Origin: Flavobacterium sp. Leaf82
GTDB taxonomy: Bacteria; Bacteroidota; Bacteroidia; Flavobacteriales; Flavobacteriaceae
DNA: 64,000 nt
Assembly (NCBI RefSeq): GCF_001422725.1
Contig: NZ_LMMA01000032.1
Coordinates: 310,001 to 374,000 of the forward strand
Direction: 5' to 3'
Shown here in pieces: positions 9,942 to 19,578 of the stretch (positions are counted from its first letter, which is position 1; every line of letters begins with the position of its first letter). The notes beneath the pieces were generated by a model. That model had not been told where the DNA came from. It did not search any database and worked only from the letters and a program-made list of their open reading frames with translations. The position numbers and the translations under genes were made by a program.

Positions 9942-10136
9942 ACTGTCTTTATTTGAAATTAGCCTGTTATAAATTTAGGCAACCATATTATTGTTGTGAG
10001 GAATGAGAATTAATTGTTGTGAACAATTTAATTAACAATATGGACAGAATTTCTATTCTGTTTTAAGTTATAATCTTTTGATGTTTAAAAGATTAAATTT
10101 GATTATTATTCTATATTTTGTTTTTAACCGGGAGTT

Positions 10137-10218
10137 CTAGCCCTGATGGCAGCGATATCCTTTTGTTTTTTTCTTTAAAAAACAAAAGATTTAGCGAACA
10201 GAAGGAAATAGCTCCTGA
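10137..10218. repeat. variable-stem structured intergenic element, copy 1
   Basis: Starts with CTAGCCCTGATGGCAGCG and ends with GGAAATAGCTCCTGA. The middle is a stem CTTTTGTTTTTT / AAAAAACAAAAG closed by a short loop. Two other copies (35913-35994, 52016-52104) share both ends but have different middle stems. This copy directly abuts the stop codon of the minus-strand aminotransferase gene, so in that direction it would be the start of its 3' untranslated region. Confidence 0.8.
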
Positions 10219-11415
10219 TTAAACTTCTTGTTCTTTTTTCAATATTTCATCCATAACATTTAAGATTACGGCACAACCTTCTTTTATTTCTTCTTGAGAA
10301 ATGGTCAATGGCGGTGTTATTCGTATTGCGCATCCTTCGAACAGCAACCAGAATAAAATGAGGCCTTTATCCTGACAGTTTAAAATAACCTGATTCGTTA
10401 TTTCGGCACTTTCTGTCATAGCGGCAAGCATTAATCCTTTTCCTCTAACTTCCTTTATCAAAGGATGTACCAAAAGCGATCTGAAGAGTTTTTCTTTGTC
10501 TAAGGCTTCTTGCATTAAGTTTGTCTCAGTTAATTCTTGCAAAGTTGCCAAACAAGCTGACGCAATGACAGGATGACCTCCAAAAGTTGTGATATGTCCC
10601 AGTTTAGGATTTTCTGTCAAAAGATCCATTTTTTCTGCTGAGGCGGTAAAAGCACCAACGGGCATTCCGCCACCCATTCCTTTTCCCATAACTACAATGT
10701 CAGGAACTACGTCATAGTTCTGAAAACCAAATAGTTTGCCGGTTCTTCCAAATCCGGGCTGAATCTCGTCAACAATCATCATAGCTCCAATCTCATCGCA
10801 ACGTTTACGAACTTTTTGCAGATAATTATTTTCCGGCTGAATAAATCCTGCACCTCCCTGAATGGTTTCTAAAAGTATAGCAGCTGTTCTGGTGGTTATT
10901 TTTTGTAAATCTTCTTCGTTATTAAAAGTGATAAAATCAACATCCGGAAGCAAAGGGCGAAAAGCTTGTTTGCGTTCCTCAAATCCCATAACACTCATAG
11001 ATCCCATCGTATTACCGTGATAGGCATTATGACAAGATATAAGCTGGCTGCGACCTGTGGTGCGTTTCGCTAATTTAAGCGCGCCTTCGATTGCTTCTGT
11101 ACCTGAATTGACCAGATAAGTTTTATTTAGAGAATCCGGCAGGAGTGAAGCAAGTAATTTGCAATATTGAACGGCGGGACTTTGCGAATATTCGCCATAT
11201 ACCATAACATGCGAATACTTATCCAGCTGATCTTTAATAGCCTGATTAACTCTTGGGTGCTGATGTCCAAGCGTACAAGCAGAAACACCAGCAACAAAAT
11301 CTAGATATTTTTTATCATTAGTGTCGTAAATATAGGAACCAATGGCGTGTGAAACTTCCATTCCTAAAGGGTAAGGAGAAGTTTGCGCCTGGTATTTTAT
11401 AAAATCTGGATTCAT
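10219..11415 (-). CDS. class III aminotransferase (PLP-dependent)
   Basis: 398 residues, fold type I PLP enzyme of the acetylornithine/ornithine/4-aminobutyrate aminotransferase family. Visible features: NSGTEAIEGALKLA (PLP phosphate site), NAYHGNTMGSMS, catalytic Asp in IVDEIQPGFGRTG, and the PLP Lys in VVMGKGMGGGMPVGAF. Substrate cannot be decided from sequence; flavobacterial proteins of this type are labelled aspartate aminotransferase family, and it sits apart from arginine genes here. Cytoplasmic. Downstream it runs straight into a structured repeat; upstream is a repeat-rich gap and the OstA-like gene on the same strand. Confidence 0.88.
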   Translation of the reverse strand: MNPDFIKYQAQTSPYPLGMEVSHAIGSYIYDTNDKKYLDFVAGVSACTLGHQHPRVNQAIKDQLDKYSHVMVYGEYSQSPAVQYCKLLASLLPDSLNKTYLVNSGTEAIEGALKLAKRTTGRSQLISCHNAYHGNTMGSMSVMGFEERKQAFRPLLPDVDFITFNNEEDLQKITTRTAAILLETIQGGAGFIQPENNYLQKVRKRCDEIGAMMIVDEIQPGFGRTGKLFGFQNYDVVPDIVVMGKGMGGGMPVGAFTASAEKMDLLTENPKLGHITTFGGHPVIASACLATLQELTETNLMQEALDKEKLFRSLLVHPLIKEVRGKGLMLAAMTESAEITNQVILNCQDKGLILFWLLFEGCAIRITPPLTISQEEIKEGCAVILNVMDEILKKEQEV

Positions 11416-11701
11416 TTTTTTAAAGGTTCAAAGTGGTAAAGGTACTAAGGTTCTAAGTTTAGTTTCGGTCTTGGTTTTCGGTCTCAGTATAAAACTGAAA
11501 ACTGTGACTGAAAACTGCGACTAAATACTGTGACTGATTTTAACCGCAAAGATCGCAAAGTTTTACGCAATGGTCACAAAGCTGGAGTCAAGTTTATATT
11601 ATTAAAATGCAAAGTTCGTAAAGCTTTTCGATTGAAAACTGCGACTGCAACTATTTTTACTGCAAAGATAAGGAACTGAAAACTGCGACTGCGACTGAAA
11701 A
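11416..11701. repeat. gap with degenerate short repeats
   Basis: This 286-bp gap holds no gene. It contains several copies of CTGAAAACTGCGACTG-like words (11497-11530, 11631-11645, 11672-11700) and an ACCGCAAAGATCGCAAAG motif (11542) of the family also seen near 3481 and 30042. Related words recur near 32510-32560. Confidence 0.6.
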
Positions 11702-13381
11702 CTATTTCTTAGTCTTAGTGCTTGTTTTGGTTGTACTTGCTTTGACCGCGGGTTTCTTTTTGTCGTAATCCAGGGTTTCTTTCCTAACTTTCATCGGGGT
11801 ATTTTTGTCCTTGGCTTCTTCGTCTTTTCCTTCCTGAACTAATTTGTCATTGAGTTCATTGTCTTCGGCGGTAAAAATATCATCTTTCGATTTTATTCGT
11901 TCGTCTCCGCGCCAGCGAAGTCCTTTTAGTTTACGTGCATTTTCCGGCAAATCGGCTTCAGGGTAAACATCACCATCTACTTTATTAAAAAAAGTGATGG
12001 TTTCTACCGCATTATTTTCTAAGATAAGATTGATTTTACTACTTACATTTTTATTGATTCCAATAAGTTCATTGGCATCATTACGCATATAATAAATGAC
12101 TTCGGTATTTTTGATAACATCTACATCATGGAGTTTCCCATCCAGAAATTTCCCAAACAAATTGAGTCCCTTAACCTGATTAAAACCTGTGCCCAGAGTA
12201 TCCCGCGAGACTATAAAGGTATTATTGAGTACTTTTAAGGAGTCTAATTTTTTAGTATTATTATCGCCTATTAAATGCATGACATCTCCGGTGATTTGGT
12301 TTTCACCATTCCATAAAATCGGATTTCCAATTAGTTTTGTCAAAGCGGTTTTTGAGTTCGAATGTATCGAATCACATTTTCCGCTCATGTCTATTTTATA
12401 AAAACGGACGTTATTATAAGCTCTCAATATTCTTTCGCCTTCTTTTCCGGTAACCATTAATTTTTTTCCGTGAATATAAACCGAATCATTCTCTACCAGA
12501 TTAACCGCAACGGCTCTTTTAGTAACAAACATCGAATCTTTAAGTTTGTAAATTTCGGCATAATGACCTTTGACGATTCCGCGATTGATAGAATCTGTAA
12601 TTTTTACATTGCGGGTTGCTGATGCAAATTCAATATTTCGATTGTAATATAAACTATCGCCTTCAATACGTCGATCGTCATATTTAATGTATGATTTCCT
12701 TAAAAAATGTGCCAGGTTTTTCTTGGTGTCATAAAACCCTTTTTCTGTATAAATATAATTGGATTTACTTGTAATCGTTGATGGACCAAATAAATAGGTG
12801 TGACCTGAATTGCTGTAATAATCTAAGTGATTAGATTTTATAACATATTTAGGATTTGTAATGGTAACTTCTGTAAGGAATTGAAATTTCTTTTCGGACA
12901 CAAAATATTTTCCGGATTTGCTTACCAAAGTATTGTCTTTATTAACAATTGTACCTTTTGTATTGTAAAATACCTGCTGAACATTTCGGTCAAAATTAAT
13001 GGTATCCGTTGTTAAAGTAGCATCAGGAGAACTCATAACAGCATCTCCGGTTGCAAAAGCTCTTTTTTGATTACCACTATATTCTGCATATTTACTATTC
13101 AGGAATAAAGTATCACCTTGTACTAATTGCACATTTCCAAAGGCTTTTAGATAGTTTTCTTTCTGGAAAAAGTAGGCTTTATTACAGGTTAATACAACTC
13201 CGTCATGATTTACTTTTACATTTCCGGTTAGTAAAACTCCGTCAGGTACTAAGTCCTGATTGACTTCTACTAAATCTGAATTTTCAATATTAATTACTTT
13301 TGGCTTTGGTGCCTGGGCAAAAATGAATTGAACGCTTAACAAAAGCAAACAAGAGGATATGAAAAATAGTGATTTCTTCAA
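11702..13381 (-). CDS. OstA-like (LptA/LptD N-domain) periplasmic protein
   Basis: 559 residues with a signal peptide (MKKSLFFISSCLLLLSVQFI, FAQA). The N-terminal half shows the repeating short-strand pattern of the OstA/LptA beta-jellyroll (VLLTGNVKVNHDGVVLTCNK, NYLKAFGNVQLVQGDTL), the fold that carries lipopolysaccharide across the periplasm. The C-terminal ~90 residues are Lys/Asp-rich and end in a Lys/Thr tail. It is larger than enterobacterial LptA and lacks a visible LptD barrel, so it probably acts as a bridge component in LPS export; the exact role is inferred. A TAAATTTG -7-like element lies on the minus strand at 13398-13405. Confidence 0.85.
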   Translation of the reverse strand: MKKSLFFISSCLLLLSVQFIFAQAPKPKVINIENSDLVEVNQDLVPDGVLLTGNVKVNHDGVVLTCNKAYFFQKENYLKAFGNVQLVQGDTLFLNSKYAEYSGNQKRAFATGDAVMSSPDATLTTDTINFDRNVQQVFYNTKGTIVNKDNTLVSKSGKYFVSEKKFQFLTEVTITNPKYVIKSNHLDYYSNSGHTYLFGPSTITSKSNYIYTEKGFYDTKKNLAHFLRKSYIKYDDRRIEGDSLYYNRNIEFASATRNVKITDSINRGIVKGHYAEIYKLKDSMFVTKRAVAVNLVENDSVYIHGKKLMVTGKEGERILRAYNNVRFYKIDMSGKCDSIHSNSKTALTKLIGNPILWNGENQITGDVMHLIGDNNTKKLDSLKVLNNTFIVSRDTLGTGFNQVKGLNLFGKFLDGKLHDVDVIKNTEVIYYMRNDANELIGINKNVSSKINLILENNAVETITFFNKVDGDVYPEADLPENARKLKGLRWRGDERIKSKDDIFTAEDNELNDKLVQEGKDEEAKDKNTPMKVRKETLDYDKKKPAVKASTTKTSTKTKK

Positions 13382-13655
13382 TTGATTAAATTTTTGTCAA
13401 ATTTATGAAAAAGGTTACAACCTTTGGTGATATTAAGATTAATTTATAATTCAAAATGCGTGCAGCGATAAGGGATTTTACCGATGTCTAATTTATCAAC
13501 AAAATAAGGGACTCTTTCGTTGTAGTTTAGCTTTTTAAATTGAAATAGGGTTAAAATTAATTTTAGGTTCTTCCTAATATAAAAATAAGTCTAAATTTAG
13601 AGAATAGTTTAAGGATTATAGATAGAATCTTTAATCAGGAAAAAAATTAGTTTAA

Positions 13656-15533
13656 ATGAATATGATCAACAAAAAAGTTTTTATTACGGGATTGGCTGCA
13701 AGCATGCTTTTTTCTGCATGTAAAACCAAAGACTTAAAAATGAATACAATAAAAGAAGAAGTTTCCGATGATAGGAAAATTGTAGTATATCAGGTTTTTA
13801 TCCGTTTGTTTGGAAATAAAAATACAACCAATAAACCTTGGGGAACAATTGAAGAAAATGGTGTTGGAAAATTTAATGATTTTACAGATAAAGCACTTCA
13901 TGAAATTAAAGATTTAGGGGTTACTTATATTTGGTATACCGGTGTTCCGCACCACGCTTTGGTAAGAGATTATAAAGCTTACGGAATCTCTGATGATGAT
14001 CCCGAAGTTGTAAAAGGTCGTGCCGGATCGCCTTATGCAGTAAAAGATTATTATAATGTAAATCCTGATTTAGCGGTGAATCCAGCCAATAGATTGCAGG
14101 AATTTGAAGATTTGATTGCTCGTACGCACAAAGCAGGTCTAAAATTAATAATAGATATTGTGCCCAATCATATTGCCAGAAAGTATGAAGGAAAGAATAA
14201 TCCTGATGGTGTTAAGGATTTTGGTGCCAATGACGATGTGAATGTTGAATACAATAGAAATAACAACTTTTATTATATACCGAATCAGCATTTTGAAATT
14301 CCGGACAATGATGTTCCGTTAAACGGAGAAAAAAATGCGCTTGTTGATGGCGTTTTTGATGAAAATCCTGCAAAATGGACTGGAAACGGATCGCGTAAAG
14401 TAAAACCGGATCAAAACGATTGGTACGAAACGGTAAAAGTAAATTACGGAATTCGTCCTGACGGATCTAAAGATTTTCCTGAACTTCCGGCTGGATTTGA
14501 TCAAAAATCGTATGCAGAACATTTTGCTTTTTGGCAGGACAAAGACGTTCCGGATTCCTGGAAGAAATTTAAATCTATTGCTTTGTATTGGACAGCTAAA
14601 GGCGTTTATGGCTTTCGTTATGATATGGCCGAAATGGTTCCTTATGAATTTTGGAGCTACATGAACTCGGCTATTAAAATGAAAAATCCAAATGCTTTTT
14701 TATTGGCAGAAGTTTATAATCCAAATGAATACCGAAATTATATCCGTTTAGGAAAAATGGATTATTTGTATGATAAGGTTGAAACATATGATAAACTAAA
14801 AGATGTGATTCGTGGAAAATCGAATCCTGATGGATTATCAGATATTCAGAAGGGAATGTTGGATATTGAACATAATATGCTTCACTTTTTAGACAATCAT
14901 GATGAACAGCGTTTGGCAAGTCCTGAATTTGCAGGAACTCCGGAAAGAGGAAAACCTTTAATGGTGGTTTCAACAACAATTAGTACGTCGCCAACAATGG
15001 TTTATTTTGGACAAGAAGTAGGAGAGGCGGGAAATGAAAATGCAGGTTTTGGAACACATTCCAGAACTTCTATTTTTGATTATATTGGAGTTCCCAATCA
15101 CCAACGCTGGATGAATGACGGAAAATTTGATGGAGGAAAATTATCTGATTCCGAAAAAAACCTTCGTGATTTTTATAAACGATTGCTGAATTTTTCGATT
15201 AACAGTTCAGCTTTAATGGGAGATTTTCAAGAGATTCAATCCGTAAACCGTCAGAATAATCAAGGTTATGATGAATCAATTTATTCGTATGTGCGCTGGT
15301 CCGAAAATCAAAAATTGGTAATCGTTGCGAATTTTTCTTCTGACAAAACAAGTACGTTTAATTTGAAAATTCCTTCTGATATTATTCTAAAATGGAATTT
15401 AAAAGATGGTGAATATGTGCTTACAGATCAATTGTATTTGAATAAGAAAAATGTTTTGGTTGTAAAGAATGGAGAAGGAACTATTATAGTTGAAATAGCA
15501 CCTTCGGAATCATTTATTTATGAAGTAAAATAG
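13656..15533 (+). CDS. GH13 alpha-amylase-family lipoprotein
   Basis: 625 residues. The N-terminus ends in a lipobox (AASMLFSAC), so it is probably anchored on the cell envelope. The GH13 signature regions are present in order: IDIVPNH (region I), GFRYDMAEM with the nucleophile Asp (region II), LLAEVYNP with the acid/base Glu (region III) and FLDNHDEQR with the transition-state Asp (region IV). It ends with a C-terminal beta domain. It should hydrolyse alpha-1,4-glucans such as starch or maltodextrins; exact specificity is not visible. No SusC/SusD pair or other starch genes are next to it. A GH130 gene faces it downstream. Confidence 0.9.
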   Translation: MNMINKKVFITGLAASMLFSACKTKDLKMNTIKEEVSDDRKIVVYQVFIRLFGNKNTTNKPWGTIEENGVGKFNDFTDKALHEIKDLGVTYIWYTGVPHHALVRDYKAYGISDDDPEVVKGRAGSPYAVKDYYNVNPDLAVNPANRLQEFEDLIARTHKAGLKLIIDIVPNHIARKYEGKNNPDGVKDFGANDDVNVEYNRNNNFYYIPNQHFEIPDNDVPLNGEKNALVDGVFDENPAKWTGNGSRKVKPDQNDWYETVKVNYGIRPDGSKDFPELPAGFDQKSYAEHFAFWQDKDVPDSWKKFKSIALYWTAKGVYGFRYDMAEMVPYEFWSYMNSAIKMKNPNAFLLAEVYNPNEYRNYIRLGKMDYLYDKVETYDKLKDVIRGKSNPDGLSDIQKGMLDIEHNMLHFLDNHDEQRLASPEFAGTPERGKPLMVVSTTISTSPTMVYFGQEVGEAGNENAGFGTHSRTSIFDYIGVPNHQRWMNDGKFDGGKLSDSEKNLRDFYKRLLNFSINSSALMGDFQEIQSVNRQNNQGYDESIYSYVRWSENQKLVIVANFSSDKTSTFNLKIPSDIILKWNLKDGEYVLTDQLYLNKKNVLVVKNGEGTIIVEIAPSESFIYEVK

Positions 15534-15589
15534 TTTTTAACATGTATTAAATACAGAAGGTTTTTTATCTGGGTTATCCTAAAAAAAAA

Positions 15590-15615
15590 ACGGAGGATCA
15601 CGCTAGAACCTCCGT
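15590..15615 (-). terminator. possible terminator between GH13 and GH130 genes
   Basis: Hairpin ACGGAGG ... CCTCCGT preceded on the plus strand by a run of ten A, hence followed by a T-run on the minus strand. It lies about 160 bp behind the minus-strand GH130 gene. Confidence 0.5.
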
Positions 15616-15773
15616 ATTAAATTTTAGAAATGTCATTAGAGTTTTGTATTATATATGAAGCAACAAAAATATAGATTACGGGTCAATACTATTGCAAAAC
15701 CAGATTAGTGAAAATTAGGAAACGAAAATTATAGGTTTGGCTTTTAAAATGGTCAATTTCTGATATAAGTTTT

Positions 15774-16829
15774 TTAAATATTTAGAAGTAAAAGAATTTC
15801 TTTAATCGAAAATTGAGCACCACAAACAAACTCATCCGAAGCTCCGTAATAAATGGTAAATGTATCTCCGTCTGGTTCTACAACATGTCCGTTGGTGAAT
15901 ACTACGTTACCAAAAAATCCGCTTAATTCATATTCTGTAGTAGGAATCATTATAGGTTTCTCAGTTCTTGCAATTACTTTCGACGGATCTTTTAAATCCA
16001 TTAAAAAAGCACCTAAACAATACTGATGATTTTCATTTGCTCCATGATAAATTTCTAACCAGCCTTTATCCGTTTTTATAGGAGCAGCTCCGGCGCCAAC
16101 CCTTTTACTGTCCCAAAGTCCTTTTCTGGTTTTAATAATGCAATGGTGATTTCCCCAATGAATGCCATCAGGAGAAGAAGCCAACCAGATATAATTACCG
16201 CCAATATCTACACTGCTTGGGCGGTGTAAAGCATAGAATAATCCGTTTATTTTTTCTTCAAAAATGGCGCAATCCTTATTGTGTGCCGGTAATATCATGC
16301 CGTGTTTTGTAAAATCTTTCCAATTGATTGTTGTGCGTAAACCAACTCCAACACCATTATCTGAGACAGAAGTAAAAGTTAAATAATACGTTCCTTCGAT
16401 TAAAGCAACACGACAATCCTCTATACCAAAAGTTTCCAACATGCCTTCTCCAACCAGAGACGGGTAATTTTCAGGTTCATAAAACTCATGTCCATCTTCA
16501 CTACACAATAATCGCAAGTGAGAAAGTGTTGTTAAATAATCAGCACCTTTATAATTAATCACTCTTGCATCTGTTGCTATTAATTCCGGATCTTCTTTAG
16601 GAATTTCAATGATTTTGATAGTACCAGTTTCTGTTAATATTGGGAAAGAAATAATACCCTCTTTTTGTTTTGGTCTTTCGGCTACACGTACCACTAACCA
16701 GGTTTTATTCTGGTATTGAAATACACCCGGATTCAATAAACAGGTGATTTCTAATCCTTCTCTGCTTGCTGGAATATCTGTAGGTGATAATAATGGATTA
16801 TCTGTAAAACGTTTTGCTATATCTTTCAT
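15774..16829 (-). CDS. glycoside hydrolase family 130 protein (mannoside phosphorylase type)
   Basis: 351 residues with the five-bladed propeller motifs of GH130: NPLLSPTDIPAS near the start, NPGVFQYQNKTWLVVRVAER, the catalytic Asp in GIEDCRV, KDCAIFEEKING, and the C-terminal EIYHGAN. GH130 enzymes cleave beta-mannosides with phosphate, usually beta-1,4-mannosyl-glucose, mannobiose or mannose-GlcNAc. No signal peptide, so cytoplasmic. Which mannoside is used cannot be told. It is convergent with the GH13 lipoprotein, so the two are not one operon. Confidence 0.88.
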   Translation of the reverse strand: MKDIAKRFTDNPLLSPTDIPASREGLEITCLLNPGVFQYQNKTWLVVRVAERPKQKEGIISFPILTETGTIKIIEIPKEDPELIATDARVINYKGADYLTTLSHLRLLCSEDGHEFYEPENYPSLVGEGMLETFGIEDCRVALIEGTYYLTFTSVSDNGVGVGLRTTINWKDFTKHGMILPAHNKDCAIFEEKINGLFYALHRPSSVDIGGNYIWLASSPDGIHWGNHHCIIKTRKGLWDSKRVGAGAAPIKTDKGWLEIYHGANENHQYCLGAFLMDLKDPSKVIARTEKPIMIPTTEYELSGFFGNVVFTNGHVVEPDGDTFTIYYGASDEFVCGAQFSIKEILLLLNI

Positions 16830-16949
16830 TTTTTTTTACTGCTAAGTTGTTGTGAATAAAAAGGTAAGACAATTTTCTTTTTTAAGAACATAAGTTAACT
16901 TTTATTTAAATTAAGAATATTTTTGAAGATTTTAAATTTTTGGCAAAAA

Positions 16950-16981
16950 AAAAAGCTGATACTTATTTGTATCAGCTTTTT
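16950..16981 (-). terminator. terminator of the LUD-cdsA-psd-ACBP-SOD operon
   Basis: Stem AAAAAGCTGATAC / GTATCAGCTTTTT with flanking A-run (T-run on the minus strand), five bases behind the SOD stop codon. Confidence 0.85.
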
Positions 16982-16986
16982 GTGTT

Positions 16987-17769
16987 TTATACTTTTTTGA
17001 CTTTCTTTAAAGCCTCTATATAATTTTCGTTTACCTTATCCCAATTTATATGTTGATAAAAGGCATCAATATAACTTCCTTTTCTATTTTGGTAATCCAG
17101 ATAATAAGCATGTTCCCATAAATCGATTCCTAAAATAGGTGTTCCGGGAATCAGGGCATTTTTCATTAAAGGATTGTCTTGATTCTCTGTTGTGGTTACC
17201 TGTAGTTTTCCATATCTGTCTACAACTAACCAAACCCATCCGGAACCAAATTGTTTTGTTGCCTGACCTTTAAACTGATTCGTAAGATTAGCAAAAGAAC
17301 CAAATTCTTTATTAATAGAACCAGCCAGCGTATCTTTTGGAGTTTCTTGTTTAGGAGTTAAAATATTGAAATACAAAGTATGATTGTAATAACCACCAGC
17401 GTTCTGACGAAGTTTTGCATTGCTAAGATCCATTTTTTTCAGGATATCTTCAATTGGTGAATTTTCAAACTCCGTATTTACAATTTCTTTATTAAAATTA
17501 TTCGTGTACGTTAAATAGTGTTTAGAATAATGTGTTTCTAAAGTTAGCGTTCTTATTTCTGGAGCCAGTCCATCATAAGAAAAAGGTAGTTTTGTCATCT
17601 CAAAAGAACCCGGATCAGCTTTTATGTCATTTGGCGATCCTATAGTAATCTTTTCTTCTTTAGTTGGCAAAGGAACTTCTACTACTTCAGTTAGCTTGTT
17701 GTTATCATTACAAGAAAATAATAGAAAGAATGAAGCTAAAATGCTGAAACGAACAATGTTTTTCTTCAT
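16987..17769 (-). CDS. lipoprotein Fe/Mn superoxide dismutase
   Basis: 260 residues. The first 20 form a lipoprotein signal (ILASFFLLFSC, Cys20), followed by a ~40-residue linker and a full SOD domain. The four metal ligands can be placed: His80 in LETHYSKHY, His in GGYYNHTLYF, and Asp and His in IDLWEHAYY. It converts superoxide to peroxide and oxygen, here outside the cytoplasm. The usual GGxxNHS motif is GGYYNHT. Last gene of a tight operon with phospholipid genes (8 bp behind the acyl-CoA-binding protein). A separate cytoplasmic SOD is expected elsewhere in the genome. Confidence 0.92.
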   Translation of the reverse strand: MKKNIVRFSILASFFLLFSCNDNNKLTEVVEVPLPTKEEKITIGSPNDIKADPGSFEMTKLPFSYDGLAPEIRTLTLETHYSKHYLTYTNNFNKEIVNTEFENSPIEDILKKMDLSNAKLRQNAGGYYNHTLYFNILTPKQETPKDTLAGSINKEFGSFANLTNQFKGQATKQFGSGWVWLVVDRYGKLQVTTTENQDNPLMKNALIPGTPILGIDLWEHAYYLDYQNRKGSYIDAFYQHINWDKVNENYIEALKKVKKV

Positions 17770-17777
17770 AATGTTAG

Positions 17778-18047
17778 TTATTTAATTGTTAGTGAATTAA
17801 TGATCTCAATATAATTTTCTTTAGCCTCATCGATCGATATATGACTAATTTGCATCCATGCGTTTGTTTTGAAAGCGTCTCTTAAATCAAAATTCTCAGA
17901 TTGATTGTAGACTGCAGTCCCAAAAGTTGCCTGTTTGTAATAAGCATAAAGTCGCAGCTGCACATCTTGCGGCAGTGAGGCCTGAGTCATTTTTAAAGCA
18001 GTTTCTACAGCCTCAGAAAAACGAGTATCTAAATCTTTTTCGATCAT
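17778..18047 (-). CDS. acyl-CoA-binding protein
   Basis: 89 residues, the standard ACBP length of a four-helix protein. Motifs LRLYAYYKQATFG (CoA/acyl binding) and the later helix KTNAWMQISHISIDEAKENY (usually KWxAWxxxxGxSxxEA) match the family. ACBPs hold long-chain acyl-CoA in the cytoplasm; they are scattered in bacteria and here the gene overlaps psd by one base and precedes the SOD gene by 8 bp, pointing to supply or protection of acyl chains for phospholipid synthesis. The central KWDAW motif is partly altered (KTNAW). Confidence 0.88.
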   Translation of the reverse strand: MIEKDLDTRFSEAVETALKMTQASLPQDVQLRLYAYYKQATFGTAVYNQSENFDLRDAFKTNAWMQISHISIDEAKENYIEIINSLTIK

Positions 18048-18700
18048 TAAGCTTTTGTAGCAATAATGGTTTTTCCTCCAATTGCTTTTTGGTTTAATAC
18101 CACATTAATAGGCGTACCTAAAGGTAAAAATAAATCTACTCTTGAACCAAATTTTATAAAACCTGCATCAGTACCTTGTACAACCTGCATACCTTCCTGA
18201 GCATAATTTACAATTCTGCGCGCTAAAGCTCCGGCAATTTGTCTGTATAATATTTGTCCAAAGGTTTCATTTTCGATTACTACCGTAGTTCTTTCGTTTT
18301 CTTCGCTTGCTTTTGGATGCCAGGCAACTAAAAATTTACCAGGGTGGTATTTACTGAATTTTATAATTCCGTCCATAGCATAACGCGTTACGTGAACATT
18401 TATTGGAGACATAAAGATAGAAACCTGTAAACGTTTATCTTTAAAATATTCGCCTTCATAAACTTCTTCAATAACCACAACTTTTCCGTCTACCGGAGCA
18501 AGAATATGATCGCTGTTTTTAATTGCAATTCTTTTAGGGTTTCTAAAAAACTGTAAAATAATAATCAAAACTATTATGCCGGCAATCTGAACAAGCATTC
18601 TTAGCCAGGTAATATCAATGAATTTGTCAGCAATTAAAAGTACAGCTACTGCAAATGCAGTACCTAATAAAATGGACGGGCCTCCTTCTTTATGAAACAT
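18047..18700 (-). CDS. psd: phosphatidylserine decarboxylase family protein
   Basis: 217 residues, the short bacterial PSD class. Two N-terminal membrane segments, motif LAPVDGKVVVIEE, then MSPINVHVTRY, and the self-cleavage site GFIKFGSRVDLFLP where Gly185-Ser186 would be cut to give the pyruvoyl-containing alpha chain of about 32 residues. Makes phosphatidylethanolamine, the main flavobacterial phospholipid. Its start lies inside the end of cdsA (11-base overlap) and its stop overlaps the ACBP start. Confidence 0.93.
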   Translation of the reverse strand: MFHKEGGPSILLGTAFAVAVLLIADKFIDITWLRMLVQIAGIIVLIIILQFFRNPKRIAIKNSDHILAPVDGKVVVIEEVYEGEYFKDKRLQVSIFMSPINVHVTRYAMDGIIKFSKYHPGKFLVAWHPKASEENERTTVVIENETFGQILYRQIAGALARRIVNYAQEGMQVVQGTDAGFIKFGSRVDLFLPLGTPINVVLNQKAIGGKTIIATKA

Positions 18701-19577
18701 AATATAAAATTTGATAAAATAAAAATATAATTGGTGCTACAAATATAACACTATCTAATCGATCTAATACGCCTCCGTGGCCAGGCATTATCGCGCCACT
18801 ATCTTTTACGCCAGCAATTCTTTTAAACTTTGATTCGATCAAATCTCCTATAGTTCCAAAAATGCTTACTATTAAAGCAATTATAGTCCATATAAGGATT
18901 GATTTACTACTAAAGTCAGGATTAGGCTGAATGTAAAATTTCGAGATTAAAAAACCGGCAAAAGCAGCAAAAACTACTCCGCCAAGAAATCCTTCAATTG
19001 TTTTTTTAGGAGAAATGCGTTCAAATAATTTATGTTTTCCAATAGATTTTCCAACCAAATAGGCAAAAGTATCATTGGTCCAGATTAATACAAATAATCC
19101 AATGATAATTTTTGGGTTATAATCTTTGATACCAAAAGAAATTTTAATGATAAAAAGAAAAGGCAACATGATATAGCCAATCAGGTAAATGTATTTGGAT
19201 ATTCTGCTTATATTTTGAGTATCATCAAATAAAAAGACAATACACTTTATCGATACAATCAGGGTAATAATGAGTAATATGGTAAATAATCGATCTGTAT
19301 CGATTGTAAATACGATATTCTCTTTTAAAAATTTATTGATGTAATTTTCAGTTTCGGTTCTGTAAAAACTAATTAAGGATACAGCCGAATAAAAAAGGGT
19401 AACGAATAAAATAGAAAAGACTTTGTTGATACCTACCAAGTTAGAAAACTCGTAAGTTGCAATCACTAAAAAAACGCCAAAAAGAATGATAAAGCTTTCT
19501 GTAGAAAACAAAATTGAAGTTAATAGTAAAGCGATATAAACAGCACCAGAAATGGTTCTCTTAAGTGTTTCATTCAT
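18690..19577 (-). CDS. cdsA: phosphatidate cytidylyltransferase
   Basis: 295 residues, about eight membrane helices. The family signature is visible near the C-terminus: SPKKTIEGFLGG, then KRIAGVKDSG and MPGHGGVLDRLDS with the metal-binding Asp pair. Makes CDP-diacylglycerol from phosphatidic acid and CTP at the inner membrane. One base separates it from the LUD gene upstream and it overlaps psd, so CDP-DAG synthesis and PE synthesis are coupled in one transcript. Confidence 0.95.
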   Translation of the reverse strand: MNETLKRTISGAVYIALLLTSILFSTESFIILFGVFLVIATYEFSNLVGINKVFSILFVTLFYSAVSLISFYRTETENYINKFLKENIVFTIDTDRLFTILLIITLIVSIKCIVFLFDDTQNISRISKYIYLIGYIMLPFLFIIKISFGIKDYNPKIIIGLFVLIWTNDTFAYLVGKSIGKHKLFERISPKKTIEGFLGGVVFAAFAGFLISKFYIQPNPDFSSKSILIWTIIALIVSIFGTIGDLIESKFKRIAGVKDSGAIMPGHGGVLDRLDSVIFVAPIIFLFYQILYYVS

Positions 19578-19578
19578 C

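Noticed and set aside
13656..16829. GH13 and GH130 genes as a polysaccharide utilisation locus
   Set aside because: They are convergent, target different sugars and no SusC/SusD, regulator or transporter is present.
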